The notes beneath the pieces were generated by a model. The model was not told where the DNA came from. It searched no databases and saw only the letters and a program-made list of their open reading frames with translations. From assembly GCA_039000515.1 (NCBI GenBank), contig JBCFYV010011135.1, forward strand, positions 25,972,419-26,036,418: a DNA stretch of 64,000 nt. Reading direction: 5' to 3'. Position 1 is the stretch's first letter, and each line of letters opens with the position of its first letter. The translations under genes and the position numbers were made by a program. This DNA is from Timema cristinae (Eukaryota > Arthropoda > Insecta > Phasmatodea > Timematidae). Below are positions 10,925 through 23,029 of the stretch, piece after piece.

Positions 10925-11765
10925 AGTGGCAGAGATATTGAAACGGATAACCAGATCAAAAAAAACATGTACATATACCATGTTTGGCCTGAGTTCAAAG
11001 AATGTCCCTTTTAAATTTCTCTAAAATTGGTTCACGCATTTGGGAGTTATTGTGGGGTAAACAGTCAGAGCTACAAGCAATTGCTGGACTTTTATGACCG
11101 AAAAATGATCAAAATATTACCTTTAAAATGACCTAATAATTTAAAAAAAAGACTTTAAAATATTAACAAATCGTAATGAATAAACATGTTTAAATCAAAA
11201 TGGACTTTGCAAAATGTAAAATAAAATGAAAAGTCTTTTAAAATTGAGCTCTTGTATTCCGCTGAATATAATATTGATTTACAAATATCTGCTTCAGAAG
11301 TAATAGCTACCCCCTCCCAACGCAACCCTCTCCAGTCTAGTTGCAGTCTCACCAGGAATGTGTATTAATCATAGTGGCGTGGCAAAGAGGCTATAAGATT
11401 TATTGTTTAAAAAATTGTGTTTGAGTTTTTACAGATTTATGATGACTAAAAGAATAGGCAAATAACGAAAAAAAAAATTACTTGAAAATCCAAAATGACA
11501 AATAATGATCTACAAAAAAAAAAAGTTTCCACAGAAGTTGGATAATGGACAGAATTTTGCACAGATGAGAATTATATTTGATTCATCAATAAAAAGGATG
11601 ACATTTCAATCAAAATCTGGGTCCTGGTTGTGTGAGTACGCCAAACAAATAACCAGATAGAAAAACTATCAACTTACGTTGTTTGGCATAGTTTCAAAGA
11701 AGTTCCCTTCCTAGTTTGGCTAGAATTTGGTCAATATATTTGATATTTATTTAGAAAAAAAACAT
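10925..11765 (+). repeat. Two diverged copies of an unnamed motif block
   Basis: 10935-11060 and 11645-11760 share the order AACCAGAT...AAAAAC, TGTTTGGC, a TTCAAAGAA segment, TCCCTT and TCTAAAATTGGT/GCTAGAATTTGG. They look like old copies of one dispersed repeat, or an ancient tandem duplication about 710 bp apart. No protein is recognised. Confidence 0.4.
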
Positions 11766-11926
11766 TCAGAAGGATGAAATGTCAAATGGTTAATCTAAAA
11801 TACCCTCATTCTTCTCGGTCAACAAAACGTATGCATCTAATTTAATTTTTCTACACATAATCGTTTAAACAATTTAAAAATATTTTTCATGAACTTGGTG
11901 TTATTAGAGCACTAAATAATCACACG

Positions 11927-12172
11927 CTTCAGTGGTCGAATAGTTTAAGGCGTCACTCTCAGACTGGTCTGCTGATAACGAGGAGATTGGGGTTAGAATC
12001 CTGGATCGGGTCTATTGAAGGTGTTTTATTCTAAATGTTTTCCCTACTTATCATTCCATGTAAATGTGGGTAGATTACTTCTAAAATTCTTCCTTCCTTG
12101 CCCCTACCACATTTAGAGTAACTATCATTATATTTGTAAAACCTGAACAGTTATTAAGACACGATGATTAAA
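11927..12172 (+). mobile_element. SINE family C, diverged full copy
   Basis: Head CTTCAGTGGTCGAATAGTTT and AAGGCGTCACTCTC, weakened B box GGGGTTAGAATCCTGG, body with CATGTAAATGTGGGTAGA, and tail AACCTGAACAGTTATTAAGA. Many substitutions suggest an older insertion. Confidence 0.75.
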
Positions 12173-13014
12173 ATTAAGCACACATTTTAAATTAAGAAGA
12201 AAAGAAAATTGTTCTAACTCCACTAAGCCTTTGGCCCAATATTTCAAAACCATTGAGATTTATTTGTATGAAAAAATTAAACTTGGTTTTTCTTTTTGGT
12301 TAGACAATTTTTGTTGTTATAAAAACTGTAAAAATACAGACCTTCCATTGTTACTTCCTTTCTATCTCAAATAAAGGACGCCACCTACCTGGTACGTCAC
12401 AAGTCAAGATAGGATTTCCCATTTTAATGAATGTATGTTTTATTCGACAAGTCTTATAAATATATACATTGAAACAAAAAAACTTGAATTTTTATATAGT
12501 TCTAAAAATGGTCCAACATTTTTAGATCTTTTTTTAAATCTTAAAATATTTTTTAAAATTTAAATGTATTTTTTTTAAAGCGTTTACAACTCAGGCTATT
12601 TAGTTTATTCAGGAAAATGACATATGGGAAATCATCTTGCATCTTGCTTCGTCTCATATTGTATGCCTAATTTTTGTGGTAAAAAAGTGGGTTGCGACCC
12701 AGCTTTAACCCCACAGAATAGTGGGGAGGGGGGTTAAGGGGGTTTGATTCGCACGTTAATGTATCTTTCGTGGGGGAAGATGCGTGTCCCAACATTGCAG
12801 TTGGTAACTTCGCCTGTCCACCCATTCCTTTTGCTACAAATCACGCAACTCGTCTTTCGGAAATAAACCTACTGACAATGCGCATGCGTTGAGAATGCGA
12901 GAAGACAACGGGCACTGTGCACATCCGAGGTGAACAATAAAGATTTTTTTTTGTGGCGCTTGGAAATTGAGGAAGCTATATCTTGCCTTTCTTTACCTTT
13001 TATATTGACGTGAT
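12173..13014. other. AT-rich intergenic DNA
   Basis: No recognised element. It includes G-rich patches near 12722-12745. Confidence 0.45.
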
Positions 13015-13256
13015 GAACAGGACTAGACCACAGACAAGTAAGAAACAGATGCTCAACCTTACGGGGGTTTTCGCTGCGCTCTTTTTGCCAGCTTGAGTCC
13101 TTCAACACAGGGCTGCGCTAGTGTCACTGCTGGGTGATTATAGGACTAACCGCAGCGATCCTAGTGGTGAAGGACTCAAGCTACCAAAAGGAGCGCAACC
13201 ATTATAACACGCAGGTTGAGTGTCTGGGTATATTATTTGTCTTTGGACTAAACCAT
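13015..13256. mobile_element. Foldback element, about 95-bp arms
   Basis: The left arm (about 13015-13112) and right arm (about 13160-13256) are imperfect inverted copies. GCTTGAGTCCTTCA (13092-13105) pairs with TGAAGGACTCAAGC, and CTCAACCTT on the left pairs with AGGTTGAG on the right. The outer GGACTAGACCACAGACAAGT pairs with sequence ending CTTTGGACTAAACC. The loop is only about 45 bp, so RNA from either strand would fold into a long hairpin. No coding capacity. Confidence 0.75.
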
Positions 13257-13569
13257 GTAACAATATTATGAAAGATGAAATTTTATAAAACAATTTATTG
13301 ATTAACAAAACAGGGTGTGACGATTATATGATGCAATACGTCATGTATATCTATAATAGGAAGCAAGAAAGATGAAAGTTTTGAATCAGTCATTGCTGTA
13401 CAGGCAACAGGCGCAAATAGTAGAGTAAATATATATTCGTCAGAGGAAGAGGGGAAATGCTATATCAGCAGAAAAATAAGAGAACACACAGCTGTAGAGG
13501 TGAAACCTGGGGTGCGGGGGTGAATGGCCCCATCCTGTAAAAAGTCTTCCTTCCCTGAGTAAGTTTACC
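13257..13569. other. No recognised feature
   Basis: Intergenic DNA with no clear repeat or coding signal. Confidence 0.4.
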
Positions 13570-14255
13570 CCCCTCCATCCAAGATGCAACTCAAATCATC
13601 TGATAATATTGAATAGGTAGTTGATAAATGTCCTTAAATTTAACTTCCAATTACTTCTAGATGCATTACATTTTCAAAAATTTGCTGAAGAAAACCAGTT
13701 TAAATAGCTTAGTGAGGTATCTAACTAGGAAAAAAATCAAACAAAAAGTGTCCTAAATAGCTTCTAGGGTTAACCAAATTTCAAAAATTTCTATTGAAAG
13801 ACCATTCCAAGTAGCCTTATAGATGCATGCTATTTTAGAATTATCACTTAAGGATCACACTCCAAATAAATTCTGAATACATAAAATTTTCAAATATTTG
13901 CTTTTGGGAGACCACTTAAAATATCTTCTAGACATAAGCATCTAATTGTTTGAAAAAAATCAAGCTGTGTTTCACTTTAAATAGTAGATTTTAGAGGAAT
14001 ATAATTTTTATTTTAAATTCAAGACGATTTATTTTCAAAATAACCTTTAGAGGCATCCAATTTCCAGAAATTTTCTGAAGGACTACCACTCACAATAGCT
14101 AAGCATTCAAATTTGGGAAATGTTCTTGGTAAGATTACTCCAAATAGCTTATGAAAATAATATAAATTTTAAATTTTTAGGAGGAGGACCATTTCAAATA
14201 CCTTTTAGGGACATCCAATTTTAAAACTCATCAAAATTTTCGGAGAAGGTAGGGT
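13570..14255 (+). repeat. Decayed tandem repeat, about 55-bp period
   Basis: Landmarks recur roughly every 50-60 bp: CAAATAGCTT-like words near 13705, 13757, 13812, 13866, 13918, 13979, 14038, 14094, 14151 and 14195. They alternate with GCATCCAATTTTCAAAAATT-like words and GGACCATTCC/GGAGGACCATT. Units are strongly diverged, so this is an old array no longer being homogenised. Confidence 0.65.
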
Positions 14256-14730
14256 GAGGGTGGGGCTAGTTAATCTGCTTTCATATATTTAAGCGTTAAG
14301 CCATAAGCCAAGTGATTTTCATCTTTAACTTTTAATAAATATCAAAACCTATAAATATATTTCTATTAATATAAAAATTTTTAAAAAATGTTGGCCGTAT
14401 ACAACAAAAATGTCTGTGTTTTATTAAAGTTTCTTCCTACAAGAAAATATAGTGTAGTTCTAGTTGTGAAATGTGTATGTTAAGAAACTGGATTTGTCCA
14501 ACATAAATTTATGAATCAGAGACTGGGTGGGTTTATAAAGTTCTTGGGTGGAGCTGTCCAGCAGTAGGAGAACAAACAGGGGAAGAGGAAAACACAAATT
14601 ACAATAAAACGATCCATTCCATGCTCTTATAACAGTTACCTTTTGTTTCCCGGACTTAGCTCTTAATGATCAACATAAATATGTGGTCTTTTCAGAGGGA
14701 AATTTCAACTTTTAAACCATGATTACAAGT
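14256..14730. other. AT-rich spacer
   Basis: No recognised gene. The next feature is a CT/TA microsatellite. Confidence 0.4.
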
Positions 14731-14744
14731 CTCTCTCTCTCTTT

Positions 14745-14825
<81 letters not shown>
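14731..14825. repeat. (CT)n then (TA)n microsatellite
   Basis: About 55 bp of CT repeat followed directly by about 35 bp of TA repeat. Confidence 0.95.
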
Positions 14826-14827
<2 letters not shown>

Positions 14828-15457
14828 GGTCATATAACATAGTTTTGTGTTCATTACAGTTCACATTTAAACTCGTGTACTGTTAATAGTTTTGTTTATA
14901 TTTCTTAACTTGAGCGCAACACTTGTTTGGCAACTACCTTAATTACACTAACTAAACAATCGATAACAAATCTTGTTTTGTGGAAAAATGTAGATTGTTC
15001 GAACCACCGGGTGACGTCAAAAGCATTAACTCGCTTACACCAGTATGGCATCCAGGAAGTCTAGCATTAGCGAAACTTACTTAATCTGCAAACAATCATG
15101 GTGACGTCATTGTACTTGACAGCCAGCCAATCCCAGCAATGCCAAAACAAAACGTCTCACTACTTAGAAACTAGAAACATTCTTGGCAAAACTCCAGAAA
15201 AAAAGAAAAGAAAAAAAAGTTTACAGGGTGGACTTTCTACATAATGGTAAATAAATCATAAAATATACTAAATCATTTTCTTAAAAATTCTCAAATCAAA
15301 TTTTAGTCATAAAATTTCACAAATACTTGAATAAAAATAATACAAACATTTTCAGACTAATTAATTTTTGACACAATTCATTTGAAAATTATTTCTCTCG
15401 ATCAATTATGCTTTGTAATTTTTAATAATTTTTAGTTAAGTATAGATTAAACTCATA
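14826..15457. other. Intergenic DNA, nothing recognised
   Basis: Includes two GTGACGTCA-like words (15011-15018 and 15101-15109). These could be CRE/ATF-type sites, but no promoter or gene is attached. Confidence 0.35.
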
Positions 15458-15918
<461 letters not shown>

Positions 15919-16193
15919 ATTTTATCTATATTATTAATTTACTCAAAGTTTTTATTATGACGTAGCAGATATGACAAAACAAAATCGCCTATGTCAGCGA
16001 TTCCAAGCTTTAAATAACTTTTTCAAAATTCAATTTTAAATGTTTTGATTGTACACTGAAAAATTGTAAAATTTTAAAGATTCAGGGATTCAAAGTAAAA
16101 ATTAAAGATTAGGATTAGACCCCTCTCTAATTTAAACATTGTTGATCGTGATCGGACTGCTACTGCAATCTAGTGATGGAATTAAGAGAATAT
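15919..16193. other. AT-rich spacer
   Basis: No recognised feature. Confidence 0.4.
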
Positions 16194-16204
16194 TCTAAAA
16201 AATA

Positions 16205-16496
16205 GGTGACCTGGTGGTCTAGGGGGTAAGGTGTCAGACTTCTGTGCTGGGGAGTCCGGGGTTCAATCCTCGGTCCCGGTACAGATTTATCTGATTTCCA
16301 AACCCTTCCTTCACCTCTGACAAGACATCTTGTGAATGTGGGGAATACCAGACCTCCACCGTGGTTCGGATTCCACGTTAAACTGTAGGTCCTTCATTTC
16401 ATCTCACAATCACCCTACCATTACACATTAGCGTAAGTGCGTATAACCTGAACGGGTAGTAAGACGCGTTGCTAATAATAATAATAATAATAATAA
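16205..16496 (+). mobile_element. SINE family A, full length, 11-bp target duplication
   Basis: GGTGACCTGGTGGTCTAGGG start, B box GGGTTCAATCCTC, A1-type ACAAGACATCTTGTGAATG, tail TATAACCTGAACGGGTAGTA and (TAA)n. TCTAAAAAATA is present at 16194-16204 and again at 16497-16507. Confidence 0.95.
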
Positions 16497-16550
16497 TCTA
16501 AAAAATAAAAATTATTGCGAATGCTATTTGCGTAAAATTTTACTCACTTC

Positions 16551-16803
16551 CCGCTTCAGTGGCCGAACTGTCTAAGGCGTCTCTCTCGTGTTAAACTGGC
16601 CTACTGACGATGGGGAATATCTGGTCTCGAATCTCGGTCGGGTCTACTGAGGGTAATTTTCATTGTATGGTTTATACTCTTCCTCCACACAAATGTGGGT
16701 ACACTTCCTATAAATATAACCTTCTTACTCCCTAAAATCATTTGCGTAATTATTACATATACGTCTAACCCGAACGGTTAGTAAGACGCGGTGCTAAAAA
16801 AAA
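16551..16803 (+). mobile_element. SINE family C, full length
   Basis: Head CCCGCTTCAGTGGCCGAACT, TCTAAGGCGTCTCTCTCGTG, B box GGTCTCGAATCTCGGTC, body CACACAAATGTGGGTACACT, tail GTCTAACCCGAACGGTTAGT and GACGCGGTGCTAAAAAAA. Confidence 0.9.
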
Positions 16804-17517
16804 CCAATCCTGGTTTCACCACTGTAGCATATTGGATACAACATGGCCACTGCATATTTTACAATAAATTGGTTCGTGTGTAGCAGTTTTTAAAATATCA
16901 TTACGTAGAATTGGAGCATCGCTCGTTAGTGAAAGGCTGAATTGATTTTACCGTACGTGAGACGAACAGGTCGTAGTAATAGTAGTAGTAAGTAGTCTTC
17001 CGCGTTCATGTTCACACTGCGTGCAGTTCCGCGTCCGTTTATTTGGCTGATATTACGAACGAACGGACTCAAGGCTCCCGTCAGTCACGACGAAGGAATA
17101 ACTTATCGAGAGTATTATGTGAGCTGCGTTTACACCTGCAAGCAAAGCTTATATTTCACCTTTCCAAAATGACGTAAGAAGAGTCCAGGTCTCGATGACA
17201 TTTTATTCTATTTTATTTTATTTTATATACATCACAGACAATGCTCGTATGTACATAAATACTGTTCATGATATACTTGTTGTGGGAAAAAACTAATTTT
17301 TGGTCATTTTAGATTTTAAGGTTATATTTTGTTTGCGTCCTTTTTGGGTCTCTGTTTAAATTTTCTAAAAGATGCTTCCTTCAAAAATTCTAGTATAAAT
17401 TATGTTTAACCTGAAAGATAGTGGTATTACCACATTAGTATGTACTCATTTCAAACCTGACTTAACGATCTTTATTAAACCACTCCAATTACCGAAAATG
17501 TCAGATAACATTTTCTA
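16804..17517. other. Intergenic DNA, nothing recognised
   Basis: Slightly GC-richer patch at 16960-17110 without a supported frame. No repeat family assigned. Confidence 0.4.
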
Positions 17518-17782
17518 GGTGACCTGGTGGTCTAGGGGTAAGGTGTCAGACTTCTGTGCTGGTGGCCGGGGTTCAATCCTCGGTCCCGGCACAGATTTAT
17601 CTGATTACCAAACCCTTCCTTCACCTCTGACAAGACATCTTGTGAATGTGGGGAATGCCAGGCCTCCACCGTGGTTTGGATTCCACGTTAAACTGTAGGT
17701 CCTTCATTTCATCTCACAATCACCCTACCATTACACATTAGCGTAAGTGCGTACAACCCGAATGGGTAGTAAGACTTGGTGC

Positions 17783-17826
<44 letters not shown>
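17518..17826 (+). mobile_element. SINE family A, full length
   Basis: Complete copy with a long (TAA)n tail. ATTTTCTA before the head and after the tail suggests a short target duplication. The tail reads CCCGAATGGGTAG, with one base of the hairpin stem changed. Confidence 0.93.
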
Positions 17827-17828
<2 letters not shown>

Positions 17829-18554
17829 TTTCTATAATAGGGGATATGTTGGGCTCAGCTTCCATCGCTTCTTGTGACAACGCAATCCGGTGACGGTTAC
17901 AGGCTAGAAGCTATAAGTTTGCCAAATTTCAAGTTTCTAGCTTATCTGGAAGTGGGTAAAAATTAATGTCAGTGAATGAGAGAGTCATCCATGTGATTTT
18001 ATAGTAGTATAATGAAAATTATTCGAGAGCAGTTCTTTATGTGCTTACGAAGATTCACGAAGAAACACGAACTCATCCCAATCCCCTTCCCTTCAGCTCA
18101 TATCACGTGCAATCTTATATACCTACTTAGCCCCCTTCCCCGTAAAAAAATATTGTAAAGAATCCTGTAAAACCAAGCTTCAAATCATCCATCATGTCAA
18201 TATAAAAACAAAACTTTTTTTTACTTATTTTTTTATGAAACTACAGTCCTACCATCACTGTATAGCCTCCTCCCTCTTTTTATCCTCCCTCCTATTTTCA
18301 TCTCATTCCTCTTTCCTCACCCCCTTCACCAACCCCACTTTCCCTTCAACAACTTTTTTTTTTCAACGACTTTATAATATACTATCGACATTTTTATGAG
18401 GAATAAATTAAATTTTCAAAATAAATATAGCCTATGTTACTCGCTGATAATGTAGCTTTATGTTGGTGAAAGAATTTTTAAAATCGGTCCAGTAGTTTTT
18501 GAGTTTATCCATTACAAAAAAAATAATCAAATTTTTCCTCTTTATAATATTAGT
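17827..18554. other. Intergenic DNA with one stray 23-bp-like unit
   Basis: Near 18098-18126 a single ATATCACGTGCAATCTTATA followed by TACCTAC matches the unit of the tandem array 450 bp downstream. A pyrimidine-rich stretch lies at 18240-18360. No gene seen. Confidence 0.55.
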
Positions 18555-18790
18555 ATAAATTACATGCCATCTTATGTACATATCACGTGCCATCTTATGT
18601 ACCTATCACGTGTCATCTTATGTACCTATCACGTGCCATCTTATGTACCCATCACGTGTCATCTTATGTACCTATCACGTGCCATCTTATGTACCCATCA
18701 CGTGCCATCTTATGTACCTATCACGTGCCATCTTATGTACCTATCACGTGCCATCTTATGTACCTATCACGTGCCATCTTATGTACCCTC
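18555..18790 (+). repeat. 23-bp tandem array with CACGTG in every unit
   Basis: About ten units of TATCACGTGCCATCTTATGT plus ACC. Each holds the palindrome CACGTG (E-box core). Because 23 is not a multiple of 3 and no frame has a stop, all three forward frames stay open; these are artefacts. Regulatory use of the CACGTG sites is speculation. Confidence 0.95.
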
Positions 18791-19079
18791 AATACCACCT
18801 TTGATGTGTGTTCCTTGCTTGCCTCCAGCTGATGAGATAGCGGGACAGAATAGAGCTAACCATGTTCCCTGAAAAATAATGGATAAAACTGTTGTAGTTC
18901 GTCTCGATCCGATGAGTACTTTTTTTTTTAATTTACTGGCAACAAATAAACAGAAATACAATTTTCGACATAGACAGAGTTAGAGTTTTATTATAATTGT
19001 AGGTTATTCACCTTAGATAAATAAATGGTACGGTGCACCGCATATACTTTCTCTAGCTTTTATCTTGTGCAGCCGAAGT
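18791..19079. other. Spacer, nothing recognised
   Basis: Carries TAAATGGTACGGTGCACCG near 19022, whose reverse complement recurs near 62965. No family assigned. Confidence 0.4.
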
Positions 19080-19440
19080 GAGCGCAAGTGGGTTTTTTTA
19101 CAGTTTTTATAGAATTGAAATTTTTTGGCCAAAATAAATCAAATATTTCTCCAGTAGCAACATAGAGTTTAGTTTTCTGCACATGCTAATATCGACAGAT
19201 CTTGAATATCTGTCAAGGATGTCCCGGAAATTTGTCAAAACTTTTTCTCTTTATTTAAAAAGTTTTGACAAAATTCCAAGACTCCCTTGACAGATATTCA
19301 AGATCTTTTGCTATTAGAATGTGCAGAAAACTAAACTCTATGTTGCTACCAGAGAAATATTTGATTTATTTTGAAAAAAAAAAAAATTAATGCTATAAAA
19401 ACTATAAAAATTCTTGCGCTCCCTTCGGCCGCACATTAAA
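19080..19440. mobile_element. Foldback element F1, about 165-bp arms
   Basis: The left arm (about 19075-19248) and right arm (about 19262-19436) are inverted copies centred near 19255. AAATAAATCAAATATTTCTC pairs with GAGAAATATTTGATTTATTT, and CAGATCTTGAATATCTGTCA pairs with its complement. Ends are near GAGCGCAAG and CTTGCGCTC. No coding capacity. Related elements lie at 39236-39605 and 54712-55960. Confidence 0.9.
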
Positions 19441-19469
19441 ATATACATTTACTAAAAACTAATAAGATT

Positions 19470-20262
19470 TGTGAAAATAAATAATAGGTATATACATTGT
19501 TGTAGAAACATTTCACCAGAGATAATAAATGACATAATATTCATTGTTACTTACTCTATGGCATTAGGAACTAGGAACATTGTTACAGAAAAATTGAGAA
19601 AAGAGAAACATCTTTGTCCTCCAAAGAGCATAAGAATCAAATTAATTTTCAAAGACCTGAATTATAAAGTATGTATATTTTATCATAGCTCAAAGATTAT
19701 TTGTTTTATAAAAATATATTTCAAATAAAAGATTTTTTATCTTTAATAGAACTACAACTTTACAATGATAAGTTATTTCGCATCTCAAGTATTTGCGGAG
19801 AAATGATCAAAAGTGGAAAATTCCTCATATGTAGAGTACCCTCAAAGTCATTTTCAAAATTAAATGAGAATTTAAATATTATTTATAAAGATAAACAATG
19901 TATAGATATAAAATTTAATAAAAATCTTTAGAGCGAAATTTGAGAAAATCGATTTTTCCTCTATTTGCCCATAAGTAAACTACCCTTAATTTTAAGGTTG
20001 GATGTCTAATTCATAAAACTCCTTGGGGGGATTTTATGGAAACCCCAAATACCAAGTCTTGGCCTAATCGGTCAAATTATTTCAGCTCTAGATCGTGGTA
20101 CAGGCAGACAGACAGACAGACAGAATCGCGAAAACTACTTTTTTTTTTCCTTTCAGGGGGTCATGAAATATCGAAATATATCAAAATCTTGAGTTTGACT
20201 TTTTTGACGATCATAATACTTTCTTTCCCAGGGGTCAAGAGAAAGTAAAAATGTTTTTAAAA
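19470..20262 (+). repeat. Dispersed repeat R, most complete copy
   Basis: Starts near GGTATATACATTGTTGTAGA and runs through CATTTCACCAGAGATAATAA, CTAATTCATAAAACTCCTTG, AATACCAAGTCTTGGCCTAA and CAGACAGACAGACAGA. It ends near GGGGTCAAGAGAAAGTAAAA. No TIR, LTR or poly-A end was resolved, so the class is open. Three short frames inside show no domain. Confidence 0.65.
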
Positions 20263-20689
20263 TAAATATAATAATTTTATGGTGGACTCAATTTTACGAT
20301 TACAACTTTTTTTTTATAAATGAGAAAGAAAGATGGATTGTTAATTCAGATAAACAATATTATATAACCACTGATATTTGGCATTAAAACGTAATATTTT
20401 TTATCAATCAAATCTACCACAAATGATTTTTTTAATACTTAATTAAATTGATAAAAGTACTCATTTCTTACATCGTAAAAGATAGATTGCGTGTTTTAGG
20501 TCATTAATAATTAATGTTTACGTAATGCTTTTGTATTCTGAACACACAAGATTACCATAAAATCTAAAATCCTGATTAGAAACAGATTATAAAAGGGTGA
20601 GATAATATTACACATTCAACTGTCTAATACAATGCTGTAAAATTTGTGCAATAAATAATAGTATTTTATATATAGTTCAAGCTTTATCG
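20263..20689. other. AT-rich spacer
   Basis: Nothing recognised. Confidence 0.4.
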
Positions 20690-20870
20690 AGTTCCTTGAA
20701 AACAAACACAATATTCAGTAATAGTTTCACATTCAACCAAAGAGCATAAAATTAAATATTATGCACTGTTACAGAAACAGTGATAAAAGAGGATTCTATA
20801 AACATCAAAGATCATAGCAAACCAGCTCCCCATTTCCATGGTCACTATTAAAAAAATATATTTGCGTTTA
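20690..20870 (+). repeat. Dispersed repeat R, 5' fragment
   Basis: CAACCAAAGAGCATAAAATT, then ATTATGCACTGTTACAGAAA, matches the first part of R (compare 7120-7200 and 19515-19640). The rest is absent. Confidence 0.5.
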
Positions 20871-21659
20871 TAATGAAGTAGCAGCTCTGGTTAAGAAAAC
20901 TGAGATTGTGCTGACCATATGGCATCCTCTATCCACAAATGTTAGTACTATCATTGCTTACGGTGGTGGCCGCTTGGTTGGTATGGCTCGCTTGTGGGCT
21001 CAGACTATGGAGTTTTTTTATGGATCAGAAAAAATTTGTTTCTTAAAATATATTTCAAATAAAAGTTTTTTTTGCGAACCAAAGGAGGGGGTGGTAGGAG
21101 GAAGAGGAGGGGGAGGGAAAGGTTACAACTTAATCAACTAGTCTAGTATTCAATTACCTTGCTTCGTTACGTTCTCGAACGGGATAAAATATAACAATCC
21201 AGTGTGTACAGTCACAAGAGAAATAAAAGGATATGAAATACAGTGGAAAGTGACTAATTTGAACTTCCGTAATTCAAAATCGCCTTTAATTCAATTTTTT
21301 TTGCATGGTCCCGTGAATTTTATATTAAAACAATGTTAAAAAAATGTGGATAATAGGAATTTCGTTTTGGTTAATTCGAGCTTTTCGTAAGTTGTAATGT
21401 ACTGTGCAGTATTGTTTTCCTACTTCTAGTTGCGGCGCCGTGTTGATCTATTTTTGGAAACAGGGAGGAGACGTTGGAATGCGGTCAGTACCCTTCTTCA
21501 CTCCCCTATCCCCTAACCCCACTCACCCATACGTCTTTGTTTAAACGTATAGTTTGTTACTCCGTTACTCGAGGTCGAAACCTCTCGAGCGGTTACGTGC
21601 GCTGTTCTTAGTTATTCGGTCGTAGCGATATTCTTGTGACGTGCCAAAGTTCTCAACAA
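20871..21659. other. Intergenic DNA
   Basis: Contains a GA-rich patch (21085-21120). A 77-codon frame at 20908-21141 has no recognised motif and ends in Gly-rich low complexity. No gene called. Confidence 0.4.
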
Positions 21660-22030
21660 TAACATCCTTCCTGAAAAAATTTTTAGTAAAAATTGTTAAA
21701 GCAGATTTGGAGAAAGTAGATTTTCCTTTATTTTTCCGCCATTAAATCAAAGGACTACCCTTCATTTTAGGGTTGGATATCTTATTCCAAAAATCTCTCT
21801 GGGGAACCTTATGAAACCCCAAATACCAAGTTTTAACCCGAACAGTAAAATAGTTTCGTTTCTAGCCCTAAGTACAGACAAGCGAAGCGGACAGACAGGC
21901 GGCATCGAGAAAACTACTCTTTCGGTTTTAGGAGAAAATGAAAGGTCGACCTTTATAAAATTCTTGAGTGTGGTTTTTTTGACGATCACAATACTTCTTT
22001 TTTTGAGGTCTCGAGATAAAGTAAAAAAAA
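21660..22030 (+). repeat. Dispersed repeat R, 3' part
   Basis: Carries CTTATGAAACCCCAAATACC, AGTTTTAACCCGAACAGTAA, GACGATCACAATACTTC and CTCGAGATAAAGTAAAA, the 3' half of R. Confidence 0.65.
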
Positions 22031-22270
22031 ATGTGTTTACAAAAAAACTTAAAGATAAAAAAAGTTGTCACAATGTAAGACTGTTTTTAGAATAATAATA
22101 TTATTTATTCTCACTGGAAGTCTCTTTTAAAAAAATATATATATTTTGTTGCGGCCAACCTTAAAAATTTCAAAATATTATTATTGTTATTTTATAGGTG
22201 TTAATGATATCTATCAAAAGTGGTAGTTGCAGATAGCATGGCTTGACGTATAAATACCTTAAAATAATTT

Positions 22271-22507
22271 CTAGTAACTTTTCTAGCTATCAGATAAGGT
22301 TTTTCCTATGAACATTTGACTATTGTAACTTTTCTAAGCTGTCAAATAAGGTATTTCCTATGAACATTGGGCTGTAGTAGCTTTTCTAGCTGTCAGATAA
22401 GGTTCTTCCTATGAACATTGGACTGTAGTAACTGTTCTAGCTGTCAGATAAGGTTCTCTCTATGAACATTGAACAGTAGTAACTGTTCTAGCTGTCAGAT
22501 AAAATTC
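22271..22507 (+). repeat. 51-bp minisatellite, locus 1
   Basis: Nearly five units of TAACTTTTCTAGCTGTCAGA, TAAGGTTCTTCCTATGAACA and TTGGACTGTAG. The same unit forms a second array at 51505-51680. Confidence 0.9.
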
Positions 22508-22605
22508 TTCTATTCAAGATTTAAATTAGCTTATAAGTCGCGTACTGATATAATCATCAGTCTGTTCACAAAATGGACTTTAAATACCTCAAATAAATGA
22601 AGAAG
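22508..22605 (+). repeat. Family E repeat, 3' end
   Basis: AGCTTATAAGTCGCGTACTG, ATATAATCATCAGTCTG and a TTTAAATACCTCAAATAAAT end match the 3' end of the tRNA-headed element at 35449-35680. Here it follows the 51-bp array directly. Confidence 0.6.
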
Positions 22606-23029
22606 AAAAAACTGTTATAGCTTCCAGATTTTAACGAAATTGGGCTGTGCTACGAAAGTAAAATTTCTTTGAAATTTGATGTTAACACACCGACAAAAAA
22701 ATTGAGTTTAATTCAAATCTTATAGCTGGAAAGAAAAGAAGGGGTTTGTGGGAGGAACTAGATTTTGTTAACAAACATTTCTACATTTCTGTATGTTTTC
22801 CCTTCATCCAATGCCTTTTCCAGTTTTTATTTCCCTCTGTCATAATTTATTATTTCATGTCAATATTGTGAAAACGTCAAAGCTATTAAATTTGAATACA
22901 ATTCTTAATTAGCAATAATTAAAACAAAGTCCAATAAGATGATAATGTTAAAGACATTTACTTTTTGAAAACATTGTTTTCACTAAACATGTCGGAAATC
23001 CCATTTAAAAGAACAAACTCTTGTTTCAA
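22606..23029. other. AT-rich spacer
   Basis: Nothing recognised. Confidence 0.4.

Noticed and set aside
15011..15109. Promoter with GTGACGTCA (CRE-like) sites
   Set aside because: Two words about 90 bp apart without any gene, TATA or transcript evidence.
18564..18872. Three overlapping plus-strand frames with a repeated peptide
   Set aside because: The 23-bp repeat lacks stops in every forward frame and gives the same peptide in rotation.
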